A stretch of DNA of 64,000 bases from Rickettsiales bacterium (GTDB taxonomy: Bacteria > Pseudomonadota > Alphaproteobacteria > G027485855). The notes under the pieces are model-generated. The model worked only from the letters and a program-made list of their open reading frames with translations, did no database searches and had not been told where the DNA came from. This document shows, in pieces, positions 21,034 to 28,652 of the stretch (position 1 is the first letter of the stretch; each line of letters begins with the position of its first letter). The stretch is taken from assembly GCA_027485855.1 (NCBI GenBank), contig JAIXQD010000021.1, positions 62,001-126,000 on the forward strand, written 5' to 3'. The position numbers were made by a program, and so were the translations under genes.

Positions 21034-21062
21034 ATAATATGAATTCGACATTGTTACGTCAA
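21034..21062 (-). promoter_or_regulatory. putative sigma70-type promoter of the str cluster
   Basis: Minus strand: TTGACG (21057-21062), exactly 17 bp, then TATTAT (21034-21039). This is the best promoter match seen in the window and points toward rpsL. Motif evidence only. Confidence 0.65.
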
Positions 21063-21156
21063 GCCATTTTTAATAGTGACTGCAAATAGTTTTGCGCCAT
21101 GGCTTGCTCTTAGTTTTTGCGGTTGTTTTGTTGGCGTGCTTTTGTCATAAGCAGGC

Positions 21157-22251
21157 ATGCTTGCCACCACGCAAAATAATACCCAAAAGCCGCAAAATGC
21201 CGGCTCTAGCCTGCTGCCGGTAAAAATTACCCCGTTTTATATGTCTAAGCTATTGGCAGAGCAAGAAAAATTGAGTGGCCGGCATGGCCCGCTTTGTCGC
21301 ACCGCCTACCCGCCAGCACTGCGCCAAGCCACCCCCTATGACACGCCAGACAGTGTCGGCGATAGGCCGCACTTGGTTAATGACAGCATCATTCATAAAT
21401 ACAAAGACAGATTGTTGTTTTTGCCCACCAGCCGCTGCGCGGGTCATTGCCAATATTGTTTCAGGTCGGACCTATTAACCGAGCAGCACAATAATGAGCG
21501 CAGTTCAAACGAGCGCAACCTTACAGCAAAAATTAACCAGCTGACCGATTACATTCAAACCCAGCCCCAATTGCAGGAAGTTATTTTATCGGGCGGCGAT
21601 CCGCTCACTTTAGGCACCGGCGCTTTGCAGGAAATATTCTCGGCGCTGCACCATGTGCGGCCAGACTTAGCCCTGCGACTGCACACGCGCATGTTGGTTT
21701 TTGCGCCAAATGCTTTACACAACCCTGAAAAAATAGCTTTGCTGGCAAAGTTTAATGTGCGGCTGGTGCTGCATGTGGTGCACCCTTACGAACTATGCGA
21801 CGAAGTGGCCGAAACCGTAGCCATGCTGCGCTCCGCAAAATTGCGGCTTTATAACCAAAACCCCATTCTGGCCGGCGTTAATGATGCCGCGCCTGTTTTA
21901 ATGGCTTTGCTGCGCAGGCTTGATGCGCTTGATATTCAGCAGCTTAGTTTTTATGTGCCCGACCCCGTGAGCTATTCGGCGCCCTACCGCGTGCCGATGC
22001 CGATTTTGTGGCAGATGATGCAGGAATTACGCTGGCAAACACCGTCTTGGCTTAATCATCCGCCTTTAGTGCTGGATAGCCCCATTGGCAAATTACGGCG
22101 AGAAGATTTGCTGTTGTGGCACAACGCTCAAACGCCTGAACAGCCGCATAAGGGCGTGTTTATGCGTGAGGGGCGCCAATGGCACTATACGGACCTGCCC
22201 GAGGTGCTTTATCAGCGCGGTGATGCCAAAACCCTGCTCTGGCAAGGCTAA
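21157..22251 (+). CDS. KamA/EpmB-family radical SAM aminomutase
   Basis: A 364-residue radical SAM protein of the lysine 2,3-aminomutase family. The iron-sulphur motif is Cys94-x3-Cys98-x2-Cys101 (RCAGHCQYCFR); the SAM-binding ILSGGDPLTL lies at ~144-153, and a C-terminal DSPIGKLR resembles the segment carrying the PLP lysine. Family members either make beta-lysine (KamA) or isomerise lysine for EF-P modification (EpmB). The ~360-residue length without the long KamA C-terminus, and the N-terminal PVKITPFYMSKL, fit the EpmB-like group, but no efp or epmA is visible. Divergent from rpsL; a nucleotidyltransferase gene begins four bases after its stop. Confidence 0.85.
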   Translation: MLATTQNNTQKPQNAGSSLLPVKITPFYMSKLLAEQEKLSGRHGPLCRTAYPPALRQATPYDTPDSVGDRPHLVNDSIIHKYKDRLLFLPTSRCAGHCQYCFRSDLLTEQHNNERSSNERNLTAKINQLTDYIQTQPQLQEVILSGGDPLTLGTGALQEIFSALHHVRPDLALRLHTRMLVFAPNALHNPEKIALLAKFNVRLVLHVVHPYELCDEVAETVAMLRSAKLRLYNQNPILAGVNDAAPVLMALLRRLDALDIQQLSFYVPDPVSYSAPYRVPMPILWQMMQELRWQTPSWLNHPPLVLDSPIGKLRREDLLLWHNAQTPEQPHKGVFMREGRQWHYTDLPEVLYQRGDAKTLLWQG

Positions 22252-22255
22252 ACGA

Positions 22256-23035
22256 GTGCTGCCCGCAACCCACACTCCAGCACAAGCACTTGCGGCCGCA
22301 CAAACAATCATAAAAGAAAAACACCAGAGCGCCCTTTATGGTTTTGCCGCTGGCAGCATCTTGCGGGGTGAGGGCACGCTTGGCTCTGACCTGGATTTGG
22401 TGGTGCTATATGATAATATTCCTAATGCTTACCGCCTGTCTTTTTATCATGATAGCTTGCCAGTAGAGAGCTTTATCCATGATGCGGCAACGCTCAGCTA
22501 CTATGTGCAGCAGGATTTTGCCGCAGGGCGCTGCACCTTGGCGCATATGCTTGCCACAGGCACCATTATTGTGGCACAGGGCAGCATGGCGCACGCACAG
22601 GAGCTGCAAAATTTGTTGCACGAACGTCTTGCCGCGGGCCCTGCGCCCCTAACGGCGGCAGAGCATCAGCAGCAACGCTATGGCATCAGCGATATGTTGT
22701 TGGATTTAGCGGGCGCACGGCCAAAGCATGAGCAGATGGCTATTTTAGCACAGCTTTTAACTGATTTTGGCAAATATAGCCTGCGCTGCACCGGTGTTTG
22801 GTCGGGCTCGGGCAAACATCTGGCGCGGCAACTTCACCAACATCAGCCACAATTACTGGCCGACATTGAAGCAGCCATTGCTGCCGCCACGGTGGGGCAA
22901 TTTGGCGCAGCACAGCTCAGCGCGCTTGAGCAGCATCTGCACAGGCTTGGCGGCGCAGTCTTTGCGGATTACCGTGCGGAAGGCAGCGCCGATAAGCGCG
23001 CAACGCCCCTGCTCTCGGCCACCGACAAAAACTAA
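22256..23035 (+). CDS. nucleotidyltransferase-domain protein
   Basis: A ~259-residue protein with a pol-beta-type nucleotidyltransferase core near the N-terminus: GSILRGEGTLGSDLDLVV, i.e. the GSx(8)SDxD pattern binding metal and NTP. The remainder is mostly helical (QELQNLLHERLAAG, LAQLLTDFGKY), as in MNT/HEPN-like or kanamycin-type transferases. The frame is open upstream into the kamA-like gene; I chose GTG at 22256 because it directly follows that gene's stop and starts just before the conserved region. Substrate unknown. The last four bases overlap the convergent rRNA methyltransferase gene. Confidence 0.72.
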   Translation: MLPATHTPAQALAAAQTIIKEKHQSALYGFAAGSILRGEGTLGSDLDLVVLYDNIPNAYRLSFYHDSLPVESFIHDAATLSYYVQQDFAAGRCTLAHMLATGTIIVAQGSMAHAQELQNLLHERLAAGPAPLTAAEHQQQRYGISDMLLDLAGARPKHEQMAILAQLLTDFGKYSLRCTGVWSGSGKHLARQLHQHQPQLLADIEAAIAAATVGQFGAAQLSALEQHLHRLGGAVFADYRAEGSADKRATPLLSATDKN

Positions 23036-24825
23036 GCGGCCTTAGGCTCGACGGCGCGCACCAGCTCGTAAAAAGCGACAGCAGCCGCATTCGACACATT
23101 AAGTGCGCCCACAGGCCCGCCTGTTGGTAAGCGCGCCAGCACATCGCAGCGCTCGCGGGTCAGGCGGCGCAGCCCCTCGCCCTCGGCACCCAGCACCAGC
23201 GCAACTTTACCATCAAGACGCTGTGCGGCTAAAAACGCCTCGCCCTCTTCGGCAAGGCCAATCACCCAATAACCCGCTTGCTGTAAGTCTTTTATTGTGG
23301 CGGCAAGATTAGTGACACTGACTAAAAGTGTGTGCTCTAAAGCGCCGCTGGCTGTTTTAGCCAAAACAGCCGTGGCCGCTGGCGCGTGACGCTCGGTTTG
23401 AATAACCGCACCAAGACCAAAGGCACAAGCGCTACGAATAATTGCGCCAACATTATGCGGGTCGGTGACTTGGTCGAGCAAAACAATCCATTGCGGCGCG
23501 GCTTCAATCACATCCATGAGTGAGGCAGGCGGCAGGGGTGCGGCCTCGATGACGAGGCCTTGATGCACAGCACCTGGCACCAGCGCGTCAAGCTCGGCGC
23601 GCTCAAGTTGCTCAACTTGCGGCACCTTAATGTCGCGCATGCGCAATTCGGCCACCAGTGCAGCGATTTCGGCAAATAAGCCACCATGGGTGCAGATGCG
23701 GCTGACCTTACGCGCCGGATTTGCCAGCGCGGCTTTGGCGGCGTGAATGCCGTAAAAACGCACATGACCATGTTGCTCGGGCGGGGGTGCAAAGCTTGTG
23801 GTTTCAGACGCGTCATGGCGCGGCGCGAATTCACGGCTAGCAGCCCCTCGACTATCGGGCCCTCGGCTATCAGATCTTCTGGGGCTAAACTCACGGCGCG
23901 GGGCGCTGCTGCGTTCGCGGCGATCTGTGTCGCCTCCACCAGAAAATTTAGAGTCTAAAAATTTGCGCTCTGACGGTTTACGATCTGGCGGTTTACGATC
24001 TGACAGTTTACGGTCTGGCGGTTTACGATCTGAAAATTTGCGGTCGGCGAATTTTTTATCACCAAAACGCGGCCTATCTGAAAACTCACGATCAGGCCGG
24101 CCGAAAGCGCCTCTTGTGCCCTCGGCGCGCTCTGCCGACGGGCGCGAACTGCGCGCAAAACCAGCAGAATCTGGGCCCCTAGAAGTTGCCCCCCTAGAAT
24201 CTGGCCCCCTAGAATCTGAGCCCCTAGAACGCGAGCCATCCGAGAAAGATTTCTCGCGTGAGGGCCTATCAGAAAACTTCTTGTCGCCAAATTTACGCTC
24301 ACCAAATTTACTCTCGCCAAACTTACGCTGACCAAATTTACTCTCGCCAAACTTACGGGGCGCAGCTTCGCCATCTGCCCTGCTGCGGGGACGTTCATCA
24401 CGCCCGCCGGCATCGCGCTGCCACTCGCCACGGCTTCTATCGCGGCTATCATTACGTGCACTTTCTGGGCGTGCACTATCTGGGCTATAATCTTTGCTCA
24501 CACGCCGAGCAGAGCCGCGCTCAGCACCATCAGCAAAAGACCGGCCGCCAGACCGCGCGCCCTTTTTATCGGCAAATCTTTTCTCGCCGAAAGGCTTATC
24601 GCCAAAGCTCTTTTTTTCATCATAGCTTTTGCCAAAACTTCTGGCCCGCGGCGCCAAGGATTTGCCCTCACCGCCGCTCGTAGCCCAGCTTTTGCCGCCC
24701 GAACGCGCCCCACCGCGGTCATCGCTTTTAAAGCCACCCGCCGCCGATTTGCCCCGTGTACCCCGCCCAACGACGGTTTTAGTGAAATTGGGCGCCGTTT
24801 TGCCGCCAGATTTTCTTTCACGCAT
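23032..24825 (-). CDS. rlmB: RlmB-type SpoU rRNA 2'-O-methyltransferase with large repeat extension
   Basis: The last ~245 of 597 residues are a complete TrmH/RlmB methyltransferase: substrate-binding domain (HVRFYGIHAAKAALANPARKV), motif 1 DPHNVGAIIRSA, motif 2 LVLGAEGEGLRRL and motif 3 GALNVSNAAAVAFYELV, which together form the trefoil-knot SAM site. RlmB makes Gm2251 in 23S rRNA; the exact target here is inferred. Residues 1-350 are highly charged and disordered, with three separate arrays of 5-residue repeats (KFGES/KFGER; DRKPP/DRKFS; GPDSR). AGGAAAG precedes the ATG. Symbol rests on the catalytic domain. Confidence 0.88.
   Translation of the reverse strand: MRERKSGGKTAPNFTKTVVGRGTRGKSAAGGFKSDDRGGARSGGKSWATSGGEGKSLAPRARSFGKSYDEKKSFGDKPFGEKRFADKKGARSGGRSFADGAERGSARRVSKDYSPDSARPESARNDSRDRSRGEWQRDAGGRDERPRSRADGEAAPRKFGESKFGQRKFGESKFGERKFGDKKFSDRPSREKSFSDGSRSRGSDSRGPDSRGATSRGPDSAGFARSSRPSAERAEGTRGAFGRPDREFSDRPRFGDKKFADRKFSDRKPPDRKLSDRKPPDRKPSERKFLDSKFSGGGDTDRRERSSAPRREFSPRRSDSRGPDSRGAASREFAPRHDASETTSFAPPPEQHGHVRFYGIHAAKAALANPARKVSRICTHGGLFAEIAALVAELRMRDIKVPQVEQLERAELDALVPGAVHQGLVIEAAPLPPASLMDVIEAAPQWIVLLDQVTDPHNVGAIIRSACAFGLGAVIQTERHAPAATAVLAKTASGALEHTLLVSVTNLAATIKDLQQAGYWVIGLAEEGEAFLAAQRLDGKVALVLGAEGEGLRRLTRERCDVLARLPTGGPVGALNVSNAAAVAFYELVRAVEPKAA
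23940..24050 (-). repeat. 15-bp tandem array A in rlmB (DRKPP type)
   Basis: About seven degenerate 15-bp units, each encoding one pentapeptide of the DRKFS/DRKPP/DRKLS series. The period equals five codons so unit loss or gain would keep the frame. Confidence 0.8.
24166..24240 (-). repeat. 15-bp tandem array B in rlmB (GPDSR type)
   Basis: About four to five units around the core CCCCTAGAATCTG (plus strand), encoding SRGPD/SRGAT pentapeptides. Confidence 0.8.
24285..24362 (-). repeat. 15-bp tandem array C in rlmB (KFGES type)
   Basis: About five units around CCAAATTTACTCTCG (plus strand), encoding KFGES, KFGQR and KFGER. Two adjacent units are nearly identical pairs, suggesting recent duplication of a 30-bp block. 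Confidence 0.82.
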
Positions 24826-24928
24826 AATATTTTCACTTTCCTGTTAAAAGACTCTATCGCTCTCATTGACTTTAGCGCGAGACTTTAGCATAGATGCTGG
24901 CAGAAATGGCAAAAATCATTTCTGTTTT

Positions 24929-25014
24929 GGAGAGGTGGCCGAGTGGTTAATGGCAGCAGACTGTAAATCTGCCCGCGCGAGCGTACGTAGGTTCGAATCC
25001 TACCCTCTCCACCA
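24929..25014 (+). tRNA. tRNA-Tyr (anticodon GTA)
   Basis: An 86-nt class II tRNA: acceptor GGAGAGG pairs with CCTCTCC, anticodon loop CTGTAAA gives GTA, a long variable arm follows (CCCGCGCGAGCG), T loop GGTTCGAATCC, and CCA is encoded. It lies alone between rlmB (divergent) and the methyltransferase gene. Confidence 0.97.
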
Positions 25015-25168
25015 TTTATGTTTATAACCATTTATGTTTATGTTGGCCCAAATATTTAATGGGCCAACACTAGTAAGCCAAGCCCAGCACAGGCAAGCCC
25101 CTTATGAAAAAACCTTTTGTAATTCTAAACGCTATGCCCAAAGCCACACCATCTCGGGCGATATAACC

Positions 25169-26104
25169 ATGCTTCAACAAAACGCATCTGGCTTTGATAC
25201 GCACAAAGATATTGAACTGGCCAAAATCTTTGTGCAGGCCATGTGGCCTGATGATTATCATGGCTACAATGCTGGCGGCCTAAGCGCCTTAAGTGCTTGG
25301 CAGCAAAAAGACCTACGCACACACATAACCGAGCGCTCACAAGGCTTTCGCGATTATGTTATTCCGTGGCTAGATGGCGTGCACGCGCTTGCCGGCGCCC
25401 AGGTGCTTGAAGTGGGGGCTGGCACGGGTGCCGCAACCCTGCCCCTACTTGAACAAGGCGCAATTGTTACAGGCATTGATATTGCCGCAAAAAGTTTAAC
25501 GCTTAACCGGCAACGGCTTGAATTGCATGGGTACCAAGCGCAACTGCTGCAGCATGACGCAACAAAAATAACTGATTTGGCCAAGCAATTTGACCTCATC
25601 ATATTTTTTGCCAATTACGAGCATCTGACCTATGACGAGCGCAAAGCGGCTCTGCAAGGCGCTTGGCAAAGCTTAGCCCAAGGCGGGCATATTGCAATTA
25701 TCGAATGCCCTAATCGCTTATGGTATAATGATGTACACACCACTTTAGATAATTTTTACAACTGGCTGCCAGATGAGCTGGCCGTCGATTATCTAAAACA
25801 ATATGGCCCGCAACATTATCGCGATCTTTTTGGTCAGGTGAGCCCCAGTGAGCTGACTTGCACTTTAGCAAGAGCGGGGCGCGCCGCCAGCTACCATGAT
25901 TTAGAGGTTATTATTGGCCCGCTGGATAATTTAAATTTTGCTGAGGGTCTTATGGATTTTCGCCGGCGGCAAGACGCCAACCTTGAGGCTTGGTGGCAAA
26001 GCTCAAAAGAAGCACGCTATCGAGATCTTATTATGTCGTTAGAGCCTAACAAACCCGGCTGCTTCTTTTACCCGTGGTTTGATATTATTTTTTCACGCAA
26101 ATAA
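25169..26104 (+). CDS. class I SAM-dependent methyltransferase
   Basis: About 311 residues from the ATG at 25169; the frame stays open to 25034, where the ORF would begin only 19 nt after the tRNA. Motif I is VLEVGAGTGAATLPLLEQGAIVTGIDI, followed by a post-I acidic residue and the segment FDLIIFFANYEHLTYDERKAAL. These bind SAM. The C-terminal third (YGPQHYRDLFGQVSPSEL) resembles methyltransferases acting on glycans or lipids, but no substrate can be named. Its stop is one base from the convergent glycosyltransferase's stop. Confidence 0.78.
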   Translation: MLQQNASGFDTHKDIELAKIFVQAMWPDDYHGYNAGGLSALSAWQQKDLRTHITERSQGFRDYVIPWLDGVHALAGAQVLEVGAGTGAATLPLLEQGAIVTGIDIAAKSLTLNRQRLELHGYQAQLLQHDATKITDLAKQFDLIIFFANYEHLTYDERKAALQGAWQSLAQGGHIAIIECPNRLWYNDVHTTLDNFYNWLPDELAVDYLKQYGPQHYRDLFGQVSPSELTCTLARAGRAASYHDLEVIIGPLDNLNFAEGLMDFRRRQDANLEAWWQSSKEARYRDLIMSLEPNKPGCFFYPWFDIIFSRK

Positions 26105-26105
26105 A

Positions 26106-27023
26106 CTAAGGCAAAAGCAAGCGCACTTGGCTAGCATAAATCAGCGCCATTTGCTGGCTAAAACTTTCTGCGTCAGGGCAATCAGCAAAGAGGCCTTGGT
26201 CTAAATCACGCGTCACTCGATTAGTCGCAAAAGATTTATCATTAAAAAAACCAGCCGCACGTTGTTTGGCTTGCTGTGGCCGCATCATACACTCGGTGAC
26301 AGCTTGCCAAGCGACCCTGGCGCGCAACCAGTCTTGCGTAAGGCGCGCCGCGGGCACAAAATGCTGAACGCACATATCGGGCGCATACCAAATTTGCCCG
26401 CCCATGACTAACAAACGATGCAGCACCGCATCTTCCTCGCCACTGAGCAAAACCCCGCCATGGGCTTGCCGCCCCATTGTCACCGGAAAAGCCCCCGTTT
26501 TAAGTAAAGCGTTACGCCGGAATGAAATGTTTGCCCCAACAATATGTCTGCCCTCAGCAAGGGGCGCCAAGGGTTGCGGCCAGTCAATAACCGAATAAAA
26601 ACCTATTAAACTATCAGATAGCCAAGGCGGGCGTGGCGCGCCCCATTTTGGCAAGGTGCGCCCACCAATGGCCAAAACCGCATCGCCGCCCGTGGCAAAG
26701 GCCTCGATAACAGCTTGCGCCCAGCCTGGCTCGGCTATGGCATCATCATCGAGGTAGGCCACAAGGGGGGCTGTGGCATGCCGTGCGCCAACATTGCGCG
26801 CATGCGACAAATTTTGCACAGGCTCATAATAATAATTTATGCCCGCCATCGCGGCGAGGTGCGCACGGGCGGCGTCATTTGTGGCGTTTGACGGCGAATT
26901 ATCGACCACAATAATTTGCAACTGCGCTGCAGGCAGGCTTTGCGCCAAAAGACTATCAATGGCGGCTTGCGCTAAATCATAGCGATTACAGGTACAAATA
27001 ACGGCCGAAAGCTGAACAGACAT
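26106..27023 (-). CDS. family 2 glycosyltransferase
   Basis: About 305 residues of GT-A fold: SAVICTCNRYDLAQAAIDSLLAQSL binds the nucleotide, VVDNSPSNAT follows, and YLDDDAIAEPGWA is the metal-binding DxD. FRRNALLKTGAF and SGEEDAVLHRLLVMGG are typical of rhamnosyl/galactosyl-type GT2 enzymes; the ED pair would supply the base. The frame extends to 27071, but MSVQLSAV at 27023 starts just before the domain. No membrane segment. Probably surface glycan synthesis. Confidence 0.82.
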   Translation of the reverse strand: MSVQLSAVICTCNRYDLAQAAIDSLLAQSLPAAQLQIIVVDNSPSNATNDAARAHLAAMAGINYYYEPVQNLSHARNVGARHATAPLVAYLDDDAIAEPGWAQAVIEAFATGGDAVLAIGGRTLPKWGAPRPPWLSDSLIGFYSVIDWPQPLAPLAEGRHIVGANISFRRNALLKTGAFPVTMGRQAHGGVLLSGEEDAVLHRLLVMGGQIWYAPDMCVQHFVPAARLTQDWLRARVAWQAVTECMMRPQQAKQRAAGFFNDKSFATNRVTRDLDQGLFADCPDAESFSQQMALIYASQVRLLLP

Positions 27024-27098
27024 ATGCGAAGTATAGGGCAATTTATGCCCCATAATAAAGGCCTTTTTCAAAAAGCGCCGGCCTTGCTATAATCTTAT

Positions 27099-27884
27099 AT
27101 GCCTTACTTAAAAATCAATAATGACGGCACTGTTGTGCCAGATATGTCTTACGAGCTTATCGCCCCACACTGGCGCACGCTTATAGCCGAATTTATTCGC
27201 TGGATTGAAATCTATTATCCAAAACAGGTTTTATCGCTTTATCTGCGCGGCTCGGTGCCGCGTGGCCTTGCGCTGGATGGTTTCTCTGATTTAGATATCA
27301 TCGCCATTATGCCCAATGACGCACCAGCGCCGATTGACATAACTAAATTTGCGCCAGCATTATTGCAACGGCACAGCTTTTGTAAAAATATCGATTGCAG
27401 CTCATGGCGCGAAGAAAATGTGCTGGCCCTTAAGCCGCCGCGCCGCTACCCGCATTTAGCCATGGTGCTGAAAACGCAAGCCCTGCATTTAGTGGGGCAC
27501 GAGCTGGTGGCCTCACTGCCCCCGGTAAAGCCCGGCTTTGATATGATCAGTCATGCTTTTGATTTACCCTATGAGTGGGCAGAGTTTGCCACAGCTTTAC
27601 CAACACAAACTAACGCCCAGCTGCTGCTTTCTTGCCCATGGATGGGTAAGCGCCTGTTGCGCACCGCCTTTGAGCTGGCCGCACTAGATTTAGGCATTTT
27701 TACCCGCGACCTTGCCGATTGCGCCGCCATTGCCTGCCAAACATGGCCCGCACTTACAGAGTCATTTGAGCAAACTTTGCAACTGTGCCACAGCCCCGCG
27801 GCCGATACCCAAAAGATTATGGCCAGCTTTCAGCCACTGGCCACACATCTGCTGCACGAAATACACGCCAAAGGCTGGATATAA
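27099..27884 (+). CDS. nucleotidyltransferase-domain protein (second type)
   Basis: A 261-residue protein with LYLRGSVPRGLALDGFSDLDIIAIM at residues ~46-71, the GSx(8)SDxD motif of pol-beta-type transferases. The middle and C-terminus (CPWMGKRLLRTAFELAALDLGIFTRDLADCAAI) resemble helical substrate domains of aminoglycoside-type adenylyltransferases. It is not closely similar to the transferase at 22256-23035. Start is the ATG at 27099. Convergent with, and immediately adjacent to, the next gene. Confidence 0.75.
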   Translation: MPYLKINNDGTVVPDMSYELIAPHWRTLIAEFIRWIEIYYPKQVLSLYLRGSVPRGLALDGFSDLDIIAIMPNDAPAPIDITKFAPALLQRHSFCKNIDCSSWREENVLALKPPRRYPHLAMVLKTQALHLVGHELVASLPPVKPGFDMISHAFDLPYEWAEFATALPTQTNAQLLLSCPWMGKRLLRTAFELAALDLGIFTRDLADCAAIACQTWPALTESFEQTLQLCHSPAADTQKIMASFQPLATHLLHEIHAKGWI

Positions 27885-28577
27885 CTAAGGATTTGGCGCA
27901 TGAGCGGCAGGTGGCAGTGGCCGCAAAGCTGGCTTTGTGGGTGTTTCGGCAGCGGGTGCTGGCACCGCAATTGCTTGTGCAGGCGCAATAACTGCTGGCG
28001 CAATTGGCGTTGCTGCTGGCGTCCCTGCTGGCGCCGGAAGCTCGGTGGCCACAACAGGTTTTTGCACCTGCTTATTGGTGGTTGGGCCAAAAATAATTTT
28101 GCGCAGATTGAGCCGTTTTTCACGCAAAGCCCGAATAAAATCACCACCCACCGAAGGCAAAGCTGCAATGCTGCGCACAATGCTAACGGTCAGCTCAACC
28201 AACGGATGCTCACGAAAGCCATCAAATAGCCCGCGCCGAATAACCGCTTCACGAGTCATGAGTGTGTCTTTATCTTTAAGATATTGCAGCCAATGGCCAT
28301 ACCCCTTGCCCAATATTTGCACCGATTGATCAGTCAGGCGCCGCCAAATAGGTGCCGAGCCAAACAAAGTAGCAAACACGCCAAGCACCGCCGTGCTGGC
28401 CGCAAACACCGAGCCCAACAGCCAGCCCGTGCCAATAACCAATGCAAAAGTTGTGGCAACGCCCGCGCCCATACGCGCGCCTTTATAAAGCGCCACCATG
28501 CTGCGCTCATCAGCGGTCATATCGTCGGGGATATTGGGGGCCAGCCCCAGATCTTCCATGATGTTCATTTTAGGCAT
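27885..28577 (-). CDS. unknown membrane protein with Pro/Ala-rich tail
   Basis: A 230-residue protein I do not recognise. A cytoplasmic-looking acidic N-terminus is followed by one or two hydrophobic segments (residues ~35-75: GVATTFALVIGTGWLLGSVFAASTAVLGVFATLFG), a charged middle part (LQYLKDKDTLMTREAVIRRGLFDGF) and a Pro/Ala-rich tail of ~60 residues. An almost perfect 12-bp inverted repeat (28577-28617) abuts its start codon, so the start could also be Met4 or Met7. It follows the adhesin gene on the same strand. Confidence 0.6.
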   Translation of the reverse strand: MPKMNIMEDLGLAPNIPDDMTADERSMVALYKGARMGAGVATTFALVIGTGWLLGSVFAASTAVLGVFATLFGSAPIWRRLTDQSVQILGKGYGHWLQYLKDKDTLMTREAVIRRGLFDGFREHPLVELTVSIVRSIAALPSVGGDFIRALREKRLNLRKIIFGPTTNKQVQKPVVATELPAPAGTPAATPIAPAVIAPAQAIAVPAPAAETPTKPALRPLPPAAHAPNP

Positions 28578-28617
28578 CTCGGCTTCAGCCTAGCAATTTG
28601 CCAGAGCTGAAGCGAGA
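28577..28617. other. inverted repeat between adhesin gene and next gene
   Basis: TCTCGGCTTCAGC (28577-28589) and GCTGAAGCGAGA (28606-28617) pair over 12 bp with one bulge and a 16-nt loop. On the plus strand it is followed by TTTTTAT, as in an intrinsic terminator; on the minus strand it would fold just before the downstream start codon. Confidence 0.5.
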
Positions 28618-28652
28618 TTTTTATAAGCCTAAAATAGTTTCACTTAACAGAG

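Noticed and set aside
23940-24362. CRISPR array
   Set aside because: The repeats are 15 bp, in frame, without unique spacers, and encode pentapeptides of the methyltransferase.
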